Origin: Rhodococcus sp. 14-2470-1b | GTDB lineage: Bacteria; Actinomycetota; Actinomycetes; Mycobacteriales; Mycobacteriaceae | Direction: 5' to 3' | NCBI RefSeq assembly: GCF_002259415.1 | Contig: NZ_NPFY01000036.1 | Span: 1 to 64,000 of the forward strand | Length of the DNA stretch: 64,000 nt | In this document: in pieces, positions 37,359 to 46,143 of the stretch | Numbering within the stretch: position 1 is the stretch's first letter | Layout of the letters: the number at the start of each line of letters is the position of its first letter | The notes under the pieces: model-generated | The model's database searches: none | Told to the model about the DNA's origin: nothing | The model's input: only the letters and a program-made list of their open reading frames with translations | Position numbers and translations under genes: made by a program

Positions 37359-38036
37359 TTGAACCTATTGAGCAAGTACGGCGATCAACTCGTCGACGCG
37401 TTCATCATGACGATCAAACTGACGGTTCTGTCCGCGATCGGCGCCCTCATCCTCGGCACGATCATCGCCGCGATGCGCGTGTCACCGATCCCCATCGCGC
37501 GCGCCATCGCGACCGGCTACGTCACCATCTTCCGCAACACGCCTCTGACACTGATCATCCTGTTCACGTCCTTCGGGCTTTATCAGACCCTGGGCGTTGC
37601 ATTGGCTCCGCAGGAATCGACCACGTTCCTCGTAGACAACAACTTCCGCCTGGCTGTGCTTGGTCTGAGCGTCTACACGGCGTCGTTCGTCGCGGAATCG
37701 CTTCGGTCCGGCATCAACACCGTCCCGGTCGGGCAGGCCGAAGCCGGCCGTTCCCTGGGCATGACGTTCACCCAGAACATCACGATCATCGTTCTACCCC
37801 AGGCATTTCGCGCGGTGATCGGCCCGCTGGGCAGCGTGTTGATCGCGTTGACCAAGAACACCACCATCGCGTCGGTCATCGGAGTCGCAGAGGCGTCGTT
37901 GTTGATGAAGACGATGATCGAGAACGAGGCCGCCATCTTCGTCGTCGGTGGAATCTTTGCCCTCGGGTTCGTCGTCCTGACGCTCCCGACCGGACTGCTG
38001 TTCGGCTACCTCAGCAAGCGATTGGCGGTGAAGTGA
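37359..38036 (+). CDS. gluC: Glutamate ABC transporter permease
   Basis: A 225-residue permease with about five membrane helices and the EAA-loop segment QAEAGRSLGMTFTQN-I-LPQAFR. The protein text MNLLSKYGDQLVDAFIMTIKLT aligns by eye with the C. glutamicum GluC start. The TTG at 37359 is chosen on that basis; no ATG or GTG fits and no Shine-Dalgarno is seen, so the start is uncertain. It lies after the hairpin and overlaps gluD by one base. Confidence 0.85.
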   Translation: MNLLSKYGDQLVDAFIMTIKLTVLSAIGALILGTIIAAMRVSPIPIARAIATGYVTIFRNTPLTLIILFTSFGLYQTLGVALAPQESTTFLVDNNFRLAVLGLSVYTASFVAESLRSGINTVPVGQAEAGRSLGMTFTQNITIIVLPQAFRAVIGPLGSVLIALTKNTTIASVIGVAEASLLMKTMIENEAAIFVVGGIFALGFVVLTLPTGLLFGYLSKRLAVK

Positions 38037-38917
38037 TGAGCGACGCCGTAGCCGTTCTCTACGATGTTCCCGGCCCCAAGGCCAAACTCCGGTACCGAAT
38101 TCTGTCCGGTGTCGTCCTACTGATCTCGCTGGGCATCGCCTACCTGATCTATCTCGCGCTCGATTCCAAAGGTCAGCTCACCGCGGACAAGTGGGACCCG
38201 TTCCTCGAATCCACCACGTGGACGACCTACCTGTTACCGGGCATCCAAGGGACGCTCGTAGCCGCGGCGCTGTCGATCGTGTTCGCATTGATCCTCGGCG
38301 CGGTTCTCGGCATCGGCCGGCTCTCCGATCACCGTTCGATACGCGTGATCAGCGGCGTCATCGTCGAGCTGTTCCGCGCCGTGCCCGTACTGATCCTGAT
38401 GATCTTCCTGTACGCGGTGTATGCCGAGTACGAAGTCTTCAAGGTCAAATACCTGGCACTGGCCGCCGTGGTCACGGGCCTGACTCTGTACAACGGATCC
38501 GTCATCGCGGAAATCGTTCGTGCAGGCGTGAACTCGCTGCCGAAGGGTCAAACCGAAGCGGCGTCCGCCCTCGGCATGCGCAAGGGCCAGGTCATGAGTC
38601 TGATCCTGCTGCCGCAGGCGGTCACCGCGATGCTGCCCGCGATCATCTCCCAGATGGTCGTAGCGTTGAAGGACTCGGCTCTCGGCTACCTGATCGGGTA
38701 CGTCGAAGTCGTCCGTGCCGGCCAGCAGGTGGGTGCGTTCTACGGCAACTACCTGCCGTCGCTGATCATCGTCGCGATCATCATGATCGTCATCAACTCG
38801 TTGCTGACGAAGCTCGCGACCGTGGTCGAGGGTCGGATGCGTCAGAAGAAGCGTAAGACCGGCGGTACCGTCGTACCGGCGGCCGACTTCGGCGGAGGGC
38901 CCACAGGCGCCGCCTGA
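38036..38917 (+). CDS. gluD: Glutamate ABC transporter permease
   Basis: A 293-residue permease, longer than GluC because of an N-terminal cytoplasmic stretch and a Gly-rich tail (ADFGGGPTGAA). The EAA loop is GQTEAASALGMRKGQVMSLI-LPQAV. It has about five to six membrane helices. The ATG overlaps the gluC stop as TGATG, so translation is coupled. It is the last gene of the operon; a strong terminator follows. Confidence 0.9.
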   Translation: MSDAVAVLYDVPGPKAKLRYRILSGVVLLISLGIAYLIYLALDSKGQLTADKWDPFLESTTWTTYLLPGIQGTLVAAALSIVFALILGAVLGIGRLSDHRSIRVISGVIVELFRAVPVLILMIFLYAVYAEYEVFKVKYLALAAVVTGLTLYNGSVIAEIVRAGVNSLPKGQTEAASALGMRKGQVMSLILLPQAVTAMLPAIISQMVVALKDSALGYLIGYVEVVRAGQQVGAFYGNYLPSLIIVAIIMIVINSLLTKLATVVEGRMRQKKRKTGGTVVPAADFGGGPTGAA

Positions 38918-38939
38918 CCTCGCGTCGATCGGATACAAG

Positions 38940-38976
38940 ACGAGGCCCGCAACACCATCGGTGTTGCGGGCCTCGT
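38940..38976. terminator. Bidirectional terminator between gluD and recX
   Basis: Arms GAGGCCCGCAACACC (38942-38956) and GGTGTTGCGGGCCTC (38960-38974), extended by two more pairs on the outside, form a 17-bp stem with a 3-nt loop. It lies 22 bp past gluD and 35 bp before the end of convergent recX. Confidence 0.85.
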
Positions 38977-39011
38977 GTGTTCGACGGGATGTGCTGGTCA
39001 CGGGTGGACGA

Positions 39012-39566
39012 TCACCCGAGATCATCACCGTCGAAGTCTTCGGTTTCGGCTCCCAGACGGTCGAGCTGTTCCTTCACGACTGCAAATGCCATTCCCTGCG
39101 AGTAGCCGCGACGCGCGAGCATGCCGACGAGCCTGCGCACCACCTTGTCTCGCTCGGACCGCGCATCGGGACTCCCCGGCTCCGGAAGAGACAACGTCCG
39201 ACACTTCTTCCGTACCAACTCACCGGCGCGTTCGCGCTCGTCTTCGGCGTCGATCTGATCGAGTGCGACGCGAGCAAGATCGTCGCTGACGCCTTTGGTA
39301 CGCAGTTCCCGACTCAGGACGTGTTTGCCTTTGCCGGAATACGTGTGCCGGGAATGCACCCACTGCTCCGCGAACGCTGCGTCGTCGATCAATTTCGCTG
39401 TGGTCAACCTGTCCAGCACTGCCGTTGCGACGGCGGACGTGAATCCCTTTTTCGTCAAACGCGTTTCGAGTTCATGCCTGCTGCGTGCTCGGTCGGTCAG
39501 CAGCCGAAGGCAGACATCCTGTGCCTGCGCTTCGGTGCCACCACCGTCGCCTGAATCCACTGACAA
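39012..39566 (-). CDS. recX: RecA regulatory protein RecX
   Basis: A 184-residue all-helical protein with the three-helix repeats of RecX, including RSRHELETRLTKKGF and DDAAFAEQWVHSR. RecX inhibits RecA filament extension. The TTG at 39566 is used; a GTG two codons in is an alternative. It begins 10 bp after recA, in the usual recA-recX order, and shares the SOS promoter upstream of recA. Confidence 0.92.
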   Translation of the reverse strand: MSVDSGDGGGTEAQAQDVCLRLLTDRARSRHELETRLTKKGFTSAVATAVLDRLTTAKLIDDAAFAEQWVHSRHTYSGKGKHVLSRELRTKGVSDDLARVALDQIDAEDERERAGELVRKKCRTLSLPEPGSPDARSERDKVVRRLVGMLARRGYSQGMAFAVVKEQLDRLGAETEDFDGDDLG

Positions 39567-39576
39567 CTACCCAGAC

Positions 39577-40611
39577 TTAGAACTCGACAGGTGCGGCTTC
39601 GTCGGTGGCCGTGACGTCGGCCCCGATCTGCAGCTTCTCCATGATCTTCTTCTCGATCTCGTCGCGGATGTCCGGGTTCTCGAGCATGAACTTCCGAGCA
39701 TTTTCCTTGCCCTGGCCGAGCTGATCGCCGTCGTAGGTGAACCAGGAGCCCGACTTGCGAATGAACCCGTGCTCGACGCCCATGTCGATGAGCGAGCCTT
39801 CACGGCTGATGCCCTTGCCGTACAGAATGTCGAACTCTGCCTGCTTGAACGGAGGCGCAACCTTGTTCTTCACGATCTTCACACGCGTGCGGTTGCCGAC
39901 TGCGTCGGTGCCGTCCTTCAACGTCTCGATACGGCGGACATCGAGGCGAACGGACGAATAGAACTTGAGTGCCTTACCGCCGGTGGTTGTCTCCGGGGAG
40001 CCGAACATGACGCCGATCTTCTCGCGCAGCTGGTTGATGAAGATGGCCGTGGTGCCGGAATTGCTGAGCGCACCGGTCATCTTTCGCAGCGCCTGGCTCA
40101 TGAGACGAGCCTGGAGACCGACGTGACTGTCTCCCATCTCGCCTTCGATCTCGGCGCGCGGCACGAGCGCAGCGACCGAGTCGATGACCAGGATGTCGAG
40201 CGCACCCGAGCGGATCAGCATGTCCGCGATCTCGAGCGCCTGCTCACCGGTGTCCGGCTGCGAGACCAACAGTGCGTCGGTGTCGACGCCCAGCTTCTGA
40301 GCGTAGTCCGGATCCAGTGCGTGCTCGGCGTCGATGAACGCGGCGATTCCGCCGTTGCGCTGCGCATTGGCGACTGCGTGCAGTGCCACGGTGGTCTTAC
40401 CCGAGGATTCCGGACCGTAGATCTCGACGACTCGGCCACGCGGCAGTCCACCGATGCCGAGCGCTACATCCAGGGCGATCGACCCGGTGGGGATGACGGC
40501 GATCGGCTGACGAACCTCGTCACCGAGCCGCATCACCGATCCCTTGCCGAAGTTCTTGTCGATCTGCGCTAGTGCGAGATCGAGCGCTTTGTCGCGATCG
40601 TATGCAGGCAT
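39577..40611 (-). CDS. recA: Recombinase RecA
   Basis: The 344-residue protein has Walker A GPESSGKTT (66-74), Walker B LDILVIDSVAAL, and the L1/L2 loop segments of RecA. It forms ATP-dependent filaments on single-stranded DNA, catalyses strand exchange and triggers LexA self-cleavage. The coding sequence is uninterrupted; there is no intein, unlike in M. tuberculosis. GGAGATC lies before the ATG. A LexA box stands upstream. Confidence 0.98.
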   Translation of the reverse strand: MPAYDRDKALDLALAQIDKNFGKGSVMRLGDEVRQPIAVIPTGSIALDVALGIGGLPRGRVVEIYGPESSGKTTVALHAVANAQRNGGIAAFIDAEHALDPDYAQKLGVDTDALLVSQPDTGEQALEIADMLIRSGALDILVIDSVAALVPRAEIEGEMGDSHVGLQARLMSQALRKMTGALSNSGTTAIFINQLREKIGVMFGSPETTTGGKALKFYSSVRLDVRRIETLKDGTDAVGNRTRVKIVKNKVAPPFKQAEFDILYGKGISREGSLIDMGVEHGFIRKSGSWFTYDGDQLGQGKENARKFMLENPDIRDEIEKKIMEKLQIGADVTATDEAAPVEF

Positions 40612-40762
40612 CGTGATCTCCTTGAGTGGTCTGTATCCGTGTGGTCTGTATCGGTGCGGTCTGTCAGCGTGGTTCGTAGTTCAGCGTGTTGTCGGTAACC
40701 GTAGAGCCGCCCACCGACACGTTCGATCCAGCCGCACTCGACGAGCCCAACCGAATGACACC

Positions 40763-40785
40763 CAGCATAGGCGAACACGTGTTCG
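40763..40785 (-). promoter_or_regulatory. recA promoter with LexA box
   Basis: On the minus strand TCGAACACGTGTTCGC (40785-40770) matches the SOS consensus at 11 of 12 fixed positions and is followed by TATGCT (40768-40763), a plausible -10. LexA bound here would cover the promoter. The leader to the recA ATG is about 150 nt. Confidence 0.75.
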
Positions 40786-40822
40786 ATTGCGTCATCCGAC
40801 ACGCGGAAAGGGCCGAGAATTG

Positions 40823-41017
40823 TCACCAGCGACTACGCGGCACGTCGAACTCCTTGCACAGCGCGCGCCAGACCTCACGCGGATCGACCCCGGCCTCTAT
40901 CGCCTCGGCGCCGGTGAGCCCGTCGATACCGGTGATGACGTGATCGACCAGGATCGAGTCACCCCGAATCTGGCCGAACTCCTCGACGAGCAGTTCACGG
41001 AATTCAGTCAATCGCAC
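40823..41017 (-). CDS. DUF3046 small protein
   Basis: A 64-residue protein like Rv2738c, which also lies upstream of recA in mycobacteria. Conserved features are the start MRLTEF and the C-terminal REVWRALCKEFDVPRSRW. Function is unknown. The GTG at 41017 gives family length and has TACGGT six bases upstream. Because it precedes recA on the same strand, it may be part of a longer recA transcript. Confidence 0.85.
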   Translation of the reverse strand: MRLTEFRELLVEEFGQIRGDSILVDHVITGIDGLTGAEAIEAGVDPREVWRALCKEFDVPRSRW

Positions 41018-41023
41018 CGTACA

Positions 41024-41029
41024 ACCGTA
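41024..41029 (-). promoter_or_regulatory. -10 hexamer TACGGT of the DUF3046 gene
   Basis: TACGGT is 6 nt before the GTG at 41017, in the 23-bp gap after the glycosyltransferase gene. Confidence 0.45.
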
Positions 41030-41040
41030 CCGAAACGGTG

Positions 41041-42189
41041 TCAGGCGAGAGCAGCGCGGCACACCTCGACCGCATCCTCGACGTCGTGTGCTCCTGCCGC
41101 GGCGTCAGCAGCAGCGCGGGCGTAGGACGGGCCCTCCAACACTGCCCGCACGGCGGATCCGATCGACTCCGGGGTCGGCGGACGAACCACGATAGCGCTT
41201 CCCTGCCGCTCGGCGCGGTTGGCCAGCTCCCACTGATCCCCGCCGCCGGGGACCGCGACCACCGGAACACCGTGGATCAGAGCCTTCGACAGGAGACCGT
41301 GCCCACTACCGCACACCACGACGTCTGCTGCGCGCAACAGCGCGTCCTGACGCCCGAGACCAGCTACGGCCCACGTCGGCAACGACGACGGAGGGTCGTC
41401 GAGTATCGACGCCACCACGCGCGTACCGCTGCCCTGCATTCCTTCCAGTGTCATCTCGAGCATTCCCGCCGCCCCGGTGAACGCCGTCGACGGCGCCACC
41501 ATCACGACCGGGCCGTCGCCGGGCGGGAGTTCGAGAATCTCGTTCGTCGGCTCCCAGTGCAGAGGACCCACGACATGCGCCTCCGACGGCCAATCCGGCC
41601 TCGGGACTTCGAGGGCGGGAATCGTCGCGATCAGCCTGGCCGTCGGACCCGGGTCCTCGGAGGGAAGCCCGATCCCGATCCGTGCCGCACTGCGTTGCGC
41701 TTTGCCCTGGGCGATGGATCGTCCGGTCGCGGCGCGCATCATCCGATCACGAAGCCTGCCGCGGAATCCGACGCCACACGCAAGACCACTTCCGATGGGA
41801 GGCAACCCTTTCGACGGCGTGTACAACGGGTGAGGCGAGAGCTCCACCCAGGGAACGCCGAGTTTCTCGGCCGCCATACCGCCTCCGGCAGTCAGTATGT
41901 CGGAGACGACGAGATCGGCCGATACAGACCGAAGATCCGGAAGAAACTCCGTCGCGACGAATGCTGCGCGCGAGTGAATTCGCTGGCCCGCATCCATGTC
42001 GTCGTCCTCGGGCCGTGGAGTGAGGCCCTCGAGCAACCGGGCGTCCACACCAGCTGCTCGCGCACCGTCGATCCACCTGGAACCGGTGAACAACACCGGC
42101 TCGTCCCCCGCCTCGACGAACTTCAGGCACAGTGCTATCGCCGGAAAAGCATGGCCTGGGTCGGGGCCTGCCACTACCGCTACGCGCAC
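41041..42189 (-). CDS. UDP-glycosyltransferase family protein (GT1, Rv2739c-like)
   Basis: A 382-residue two-Rossmann-domain glycosyltransferase. The N-terminal acceptor domain begins MRVAVVAGPDPGHAFPAIALC; the C-terminal donor site has ADVVVCGSGHGLLSKALIHGVPVVAVPGGGDQWELANR, the GT1 nucleotide-sugar signature, split here by position. Acceptor and sugar are unknown; mycobacterial relatives are suspected of lipid or secondary-metabolite glycosylation. The GTG start at 42189 has no clear promoter or ribosome-binding site. Position before DUF3046-recA matches Rv2739c. Confidence 0.82.
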   Translation of the reverse strand: MRVAVVAGPDPGHAFPAIALCLKFVEAGDEPVLFTGSRWIDGARAAGVDARLLEGLTPRPEDDDMDAGQRIHSRAAFVATEFLPDLRSVSADLVVSDILTAGGGMAAEKLGVPWVELSPHPLYTPSKGLPPIGSGLACGVGFRGRLRDRMMRAATGRSIAQGKAQRSAARIGIGLPSEDPGPTARLIATIPALEVPRPDWPSEAHVVGPLHWEPTNEILELPPGDGPVVMVAPSTAFTGAAGMLEMTLEGMQGSGTRVVASILDDPPSSLPTWAVAGLGRQDALLRAADVVVCGSGHGLLSKALIHGVPVVAVPGGGDQWELANRAERQGSAIVVRPPTPESIGSAVRAVLEGPSYARAAADAAAGAHDVEDAVEVCRAALA

Positions 42190-42231
42190 GGGTTCAGCGT
42201 GCCACAGTTGTTCACATACGCGTATCTGTGG

Positions 42232-43818
42232 TCACCGACGCGTGTGCAGGAACTGCACGAGGGCTCGCTCCGCGGAGTCCACGGCTCGCTCCCGGTCGAC
42301 GTCCACGAGCCCGATCCTCGTGCGTCGGTCGAGCAGATCACCCACGGACCGAGCACCCTCGTACTGCACCGAGAAAGCCAACTCCGCCTCGCAGATGTCG
42401 ATCCCTTCCGCAACCGGTGCCCACCCACCCGGCATCCGGTCCGCGAGTGCTCGGACGAGCATGGCGTCGGCTCCGAACCGTCGGACCACGGACTCCGGGG
42501 CGTCGATGGCATCGAGGGTCTGCTGCGTCGCGGCCCCCACGAGCGGAATCGATGCCGTGCGTGAAGGTCCGAGTGTCTCATCGAGAGCCGTCGCCACCAC
42601 GTCGACGGCCTGCTCGGCCATCAATCGGTACGTCGTCAGCTTGCCGCCCACCACACCGATGGGTCCGGCACCGTCGTCGAGCACGGCGTGCCGACGGGAC
42701 AGGTCGGCCGAAGCTCCATCACCAGCGGCCAGCAACGGACGAAGACCAGCGAAGGTTCCGATGACGTCGGAGCGCGTCGGCGCCGGGTCGACGACGGTTG
42801 CGAGAACTGCGAGCAGGAAGTCCACCTCCGCGTCCGAGGCGACGGGGACATCCGGTACCGGACCCGAGGTCGCCTCGTCGGTCAATCCGACGTACACGCG
42901 GCCGAGCGGCGCTGGAAGTGCGAACACGAAGCGGTTGCGCTCACCGGGTATCGGGATGGTGAGCGAACAATTCAGCCCGCCGAACGTCGCATCGTCGAAG
43001 ACGAGGTGCGTCCCGCGGCTGGGACGCAGGGTGATTCGGGGGTCGATTTCACCAGCCCACACCCCTGCGGAGTTGACGACGATCCGCGCCCTGATGCGAG
43101 TGTGCTCCCCGGACTCGGTGTCGGTGATCAGAGCCGACGTTCGGTCCACGTCGGATGCGCCCAGTCCGGTCAGGACGGAGGCGCCGTACGACGCGGCTGT
43201 ACGCGCGATGGCCACGACGAGCCGGGCGTCGTCGACCAACTGCCCATCCCAGGATCGTGCGCCGCCGCGCAGTCCGCGACGCCGAACGGTGGGCGCGGCG
43301 TCGACCACGCTGCCCGCTCCGATGAGATCTGCGCGCGGCAGCAGCTCCGCGGACGTCCCGGCGGCCGCTCTGAGTGCGTCTCCTGCGGCCTGGCCGGCCC
43401 TCATCACGGCGGCATCGACCCGAGATATCGACTCGTGCAACGGAATGATCGTCGCGAGGCGCTTAACCAGATGTGGGGCTGTACGGGTCATCAGAATTCC
43501 GCGCTCCACCGCACTCTCGTGGGCGATCCCGACGTGGCCCGACGCCAGGTACCGCAGGCCGCCGTGCACCAGTTTGGAACTCCACCGACTCGTCCCGAAT
43601 GCCAGATCGTGCTTCTCGACGAGAGCAACGCTCAGTCCGCGTGACGCCGCGTCGAGCGCAATGCCTGCACCGGTGACACCGCCACCCACGACCAGAACGT
43701 CGACAACGTCACCGCCCCAGAGCTTTTCGATATCGCGTTCACGTCGGGAGCCGTTCAGCGCCGAACTGCCCGAGGGGGCCGAACTGCCGGAGGGAGCCGA
43801 GCTGCCGGAGGGTCTCAC
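42232..43818 (-). CDS. glpD: Glycerol-3-phosphate dehydrogenase
   Basis: A 528-residue FAD enzyme oxidising glycerol 3-phosphate to dihydroxyacetone phosphate at the membrane face. The dinucleotide motif is VVGGGVTGAG (43-52), GTSRWSSKLVHGGLRYL is the GlpD signature 1, and GGKLTTYRLMAE the C-terminal signature. Residues 4-21 are an SSAPSG repeat absent from other GlpDs. The GTG start overlaps the tetR stop as GTGA. The pairing with TetR, flavoprotein and lipid kinase matches M. tuberculosis Rv2249c-Rv2252. Confidence 0.92.
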   Translation of the reverse strand: MRPSGSSAPSGSSAPSGSSALNGSRRERDIEKLWGGDVVDVLVVGGGVTGAGIALDAASRGLSVALVEKHDLAFGTSRWSSKLVHGGLRYLASGHVGIAHESAVERGILMTRTAPHLVKRLATIIPLHESISRVDAAVMRAGQAAGDALRAAAGTSAELLPRADLIGAGSVVDAAPTVRRRGLRGGARSWDGQLVDDARLVVAIARTAASYGASVLTGLGASDVDRTSALITDTESGEHTRIRARIVVNSAGVWAGEIDPRITLRPSRGTHLVFDDATFGGLNCSLTIPIPGERNRFVFALPAPLGRVYVGLTDEATSGPVPDVPVASDAEVDFLLAVLATVVDPAPTRSDVIGTFAGLRPLLAAGDGASADLSRRHAVLDDGAGPIGVVGGKLTTYRLMAEQAVDVVATALDETLGPSRTASIPLVGAATQQTLDAIDAPESVVRRFGADAMLVRALADRMPGGWAPVAEGIDICEAELAFSVQYEGARSVGDLLDRRTRIGLVDVDRERAVDSAERALVQFLHTRR

Positions 43819-44432
43819 GGACCAGCCGGGCGAAGGTACGCGTCGACGGCGTAGGAGACTTCCGCGATCAACTCGTCACCGGGAATGCGCTGCGCGACCA
43901 TGTTCGCCGATTGGACTGCGGACTGGACCATGAGGAGAACGACGGTCGCCAGATGAATCGTGTTCCCGTGGCGGATCGACGAGTCCCGTTGCCCTGCAGC
44001 TACGACGGGCGCCAGCGCGTCGATGATCAGCGACTGGCTGGTGCCCAGCCGGTGGAGGATGTAGGTGGACAGGATGTCCGAGTCGGACTCGATGATCTTG
44101 ACGAACAGAGGGTGTGAACGCACGTTGTCCGCCACATCGCGTGCCGCGGAGGACACCTGTGGTCGGACAGGAGCGTCGAGATCGAACGACGGCATTACCG
44201 AACCGATCTCACGTGTCAGCAACGACGACACGACGGCCCGTGTGTCCGCCCAGCGCCGGTAGACCGTCGGCCGGCTGACCCCGGCACGTCGAGCGATCTC
44301 GGCGAGAGTGGTGCGCCGGACACCGTGTTCGAGGATGCAGGAGCGCGCCGCGTCGAGTACCTGGTCTTCGACGGAGGACGAATCCTTCACGGCAGACGAG
44401 CCTGCAACGGACTGGTCACTCACTGTCGGCAC
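43815..44432 (-). CDS. TetR-family regulator of the glycerolipid block
   Basis: The 205-residue protein has the TetR helix-turn-helix in HGVRRTTLAEIARRAGVSRPTVYRRWADT (about 35-63). The ligand domain is undefined. It is divergent from the flavoprotein gene and coupled to glpD by a GTGA overlap, so it probably controls both directions. The GTG start at 44432 has no evident ribosome-binding site; a GTG four codons in is possible. Rv2250c is the mycobacterial counterpart by position. Confidence 0.85.
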   Translation of the reverse strand: MPTVSDQSVAGSSAVKDSSSVEDQVLDAARSCILEHGVRRTTLAEIARRAGVSRPTVYRRWADTRAVVSSLLTREIGSVMPSFDLDAPVRPQVSSAARDVADNVRSHPLFVKIIESDSDILSTYILHRLGTSQSLIIDALAPVVAAGQRDSSIRHGNTIHLATVVLLMVQSAVQSANMVAQRIPGDELIAEVSYAVDAYLRPAGP

Positions 44433-44470
44433 CTCGCTCGGTGGCCTCGAGAACGAAATACCGAGACCGG

Positions 44471-44495
44471 GTTACAAATATGCAAGCTGTGTAAC
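44471..44495. promoter_or_regulatory. Candidate TetR operator between tetR-glpD and the flavoprotein gene
   Basis: GTTACA (44471-44476) and TGTAAC (44490-44495) are inverted half-sites separated by 13 bp, in an AT-rich stretch just before the ATG at 44506. CACTAT (44495-44500) could be the -10 of a leaderless flavoprotein mRNA, so a bound repressor would block it. Confidence 0.5.
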
Positions 44496-44505
44496 ACTAT
44501 AGATC

Positions 44506-46143
44506 ATGCAGGAACATCCCCCGGTGGAGCTGCCCGGCGCGTCGCCCTCGACGATGGCCTGGGATGCGTGGGGAACCGCCGAGAACAAGCGCGTTCTGTC
44601 GACCGAGGTTCGAGACCTGCTGCAGTCCGCGCTGGGCATTTCCGGCGCACCGGATCGGTCCGAGCGGGAGGTCGCTCCGGTGCGACCGACTCGGTCGCGA
44701 CTGACCGACGACCGACGCCGAGGTTTCGAGGACATCGTCGGTGCCGCATACGTTTCCACCGACGACGACGTTCGACTTCGGTATCTCGGCGGCAAGAGCA
44801 CGACCGATCTGCTCGCCAGGCGCCGCGGCGGGGTGCAGCACGCACCGGACGCAGTCCTCTTCCCCGCGAATACACAGCAGCTGGAATCCCTTCTTCGGTA
44901 CTGCAGCGACTTCGCAATCGCCGTCGTTCCGTTCGGCGGTGGCACCAGCGTCGTCGGCGGAGTCGACCCGGTCCGCGAATGGTTCGACACCGTCGTCACG
45001 GTCAGCACACGTCGACTCGACGCGCTGACACATCTCGATGTCGAATCTCGCACCGCAACGTTGCAGGCAGGAGTCACCGGCCCGGCAGCCGAGGAGATGC
45101 TCGGCCGTCACGGCCTGACCCTCGGTCATTTTCCGCAGTCGTTCGCCTTTGCCAGCATCGGAGGGTTCGCCGCGACACGGTCGTCGGGCCAGTCGTCCTC
45201 GGGATACGGGCGTTTCGACGACATGGTCGAGGCGATGACCGTCGTCACCCCGGTCGGTACGACCGTCTGCGGACGAGCGCCTGCGTCTGCGGCGGGACCG
45301 GACCTGCGTCAGATCTTCCTCGGTTCCGAGGGCACTCTGGGAATCGTGACGTCGGTGACCGTACGAGTCCGGCCGATCCCTCGTCACACCGAATACCGGT
45401 GTTGGCATTTTCCGGACTTCGCCTCCGGAGTCGAGGCACTGCGAGAGCTGTCCGTGGCGACGGGCAGGCCGACGGTCGTGAGGCTGTCGGACGAAGCCGA
45501 ATCCGCCATCGACGCCGCCCTGTCGGGCCGGGCCGGTCCAGACGGTGAGCAGGGCGGCTGCACCGTCGTGGCGACGTTCGACAGCCCGGACGGCGACGAC
45601 TCGGCGATCGACGCTGCAACGGCCGCCGACGCGGTGGTGCTCGCCTCCGGCGGGCATGTGACGGACGCCGAGGGTGCAAGGAGATGGGAAGAGAAGCGGT
45701 TCGATTCGCCGTACCTACGTGATGCGCTGCTCGACGCAGGTGCCCTGGCCGAGACTCTCGAAACAGCAACGAGTTGGTCGAATCTGAGCACGGTACGCAC
45801 CCGGGTCACCACCGCTCTCGTCGAGGCGCTCACCGGGCTCGGCACTCCTCCGATCGTGATGTGTCATGTGTCGCATCTGTACGCCACCGGTGCGTCGCTT
45901 TACTTCACAGTGGTCTGCGCGGCAGCACCCGACGCGTCGGCGCAGTGGACGACCGCCAAGCGTGCGGCGACCGAAGCCATCGTCGACAGTGGAGCGACTG
46001 TCACACACCACCACGCCGTGGGCCGCGACCACCGATCGTGGATGCCCGACGAAATCGGACCCGTCGGGTCCGCAGTCCTTCGAGCCGTGAAGGGCGCGGT
46101 CGATCCCGCGGGAATTCTGAATCCTGGCAAACTGATTCCGTGA
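44506..46143 (+). CDS. Alkyl-dihydroxyacetonephosphate-synthase-like FAD enzyme
   Basis: A 545-residue FAD-binding oxidase of the VAO/AGPS group. The FAD pyrophosphate loop is PFGGGTSVVGG (142-152); GHFPQSFAFASIGGFAATRSSG (about 206-227) is the second FAD segment. SHLYATGASLYF and the triple histidine H501-H503 in THHHAVGRDH correspond to catalytic segments of alkyl-DHAP synthase. That enzyme swaps the acyl group of acyl-DHAP for a fatty alcohol to make an ether lipid. The Rv2251 protein is the counterpart. Ether-lipid synthesis here is inferred; a related oxidase role is possible. Confidence 0.8.
   Translation: MQEHPPVELPGASPSTMAWDAWGTAENKRVLSTEVRDLLQSALGISGAPDRSEREVAPVRPTRSRLTDDRRRGFEDIVGAAYVSTDDDVRLRYLGGKSTTDLLARRRGGVQHAPDAVLFPANTQQLESLLRYCSDFAIAVVPFGGGTSVVGGVDPVREWFDTVVTVSTRRLDALTHLDVESRTATLQAGVTGPAAEEMLGRHGLTLGHFPQSFAFASIGGFAATRSSGQSSSGYGRFDDMVEAMTVVTPVGTTVCGRAPASAAGPDLRQIFLGSEGTLGIVTSVTVRVRPIPRHTEYRCWHFPDFASGVEALRELSVATGRPTVVRLSDEAESAIDAALSGRAGPDGEQGGCTVVATFDSPDGDDSAIDAATAADAVVLASGGHVTDAEGARRWEEKRFDSPYLRDALLDAGALAETLETATSWSNLSTVRTRVTTALVEALTGLGTPPIVMCHVSHLYATGASLYFTVVCAAAPDASAQWTTAKRAATEAIVDSGATVTHHHAVGRDHRSWMPDEIGPVGSAVLRAVKGAVDPAGILNPGKLIP

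Noticed and set aside
39577..40611. RecA intein
   Set aside because: The RecA reading frame is continuous at normal length with all motifs at standard spacing.
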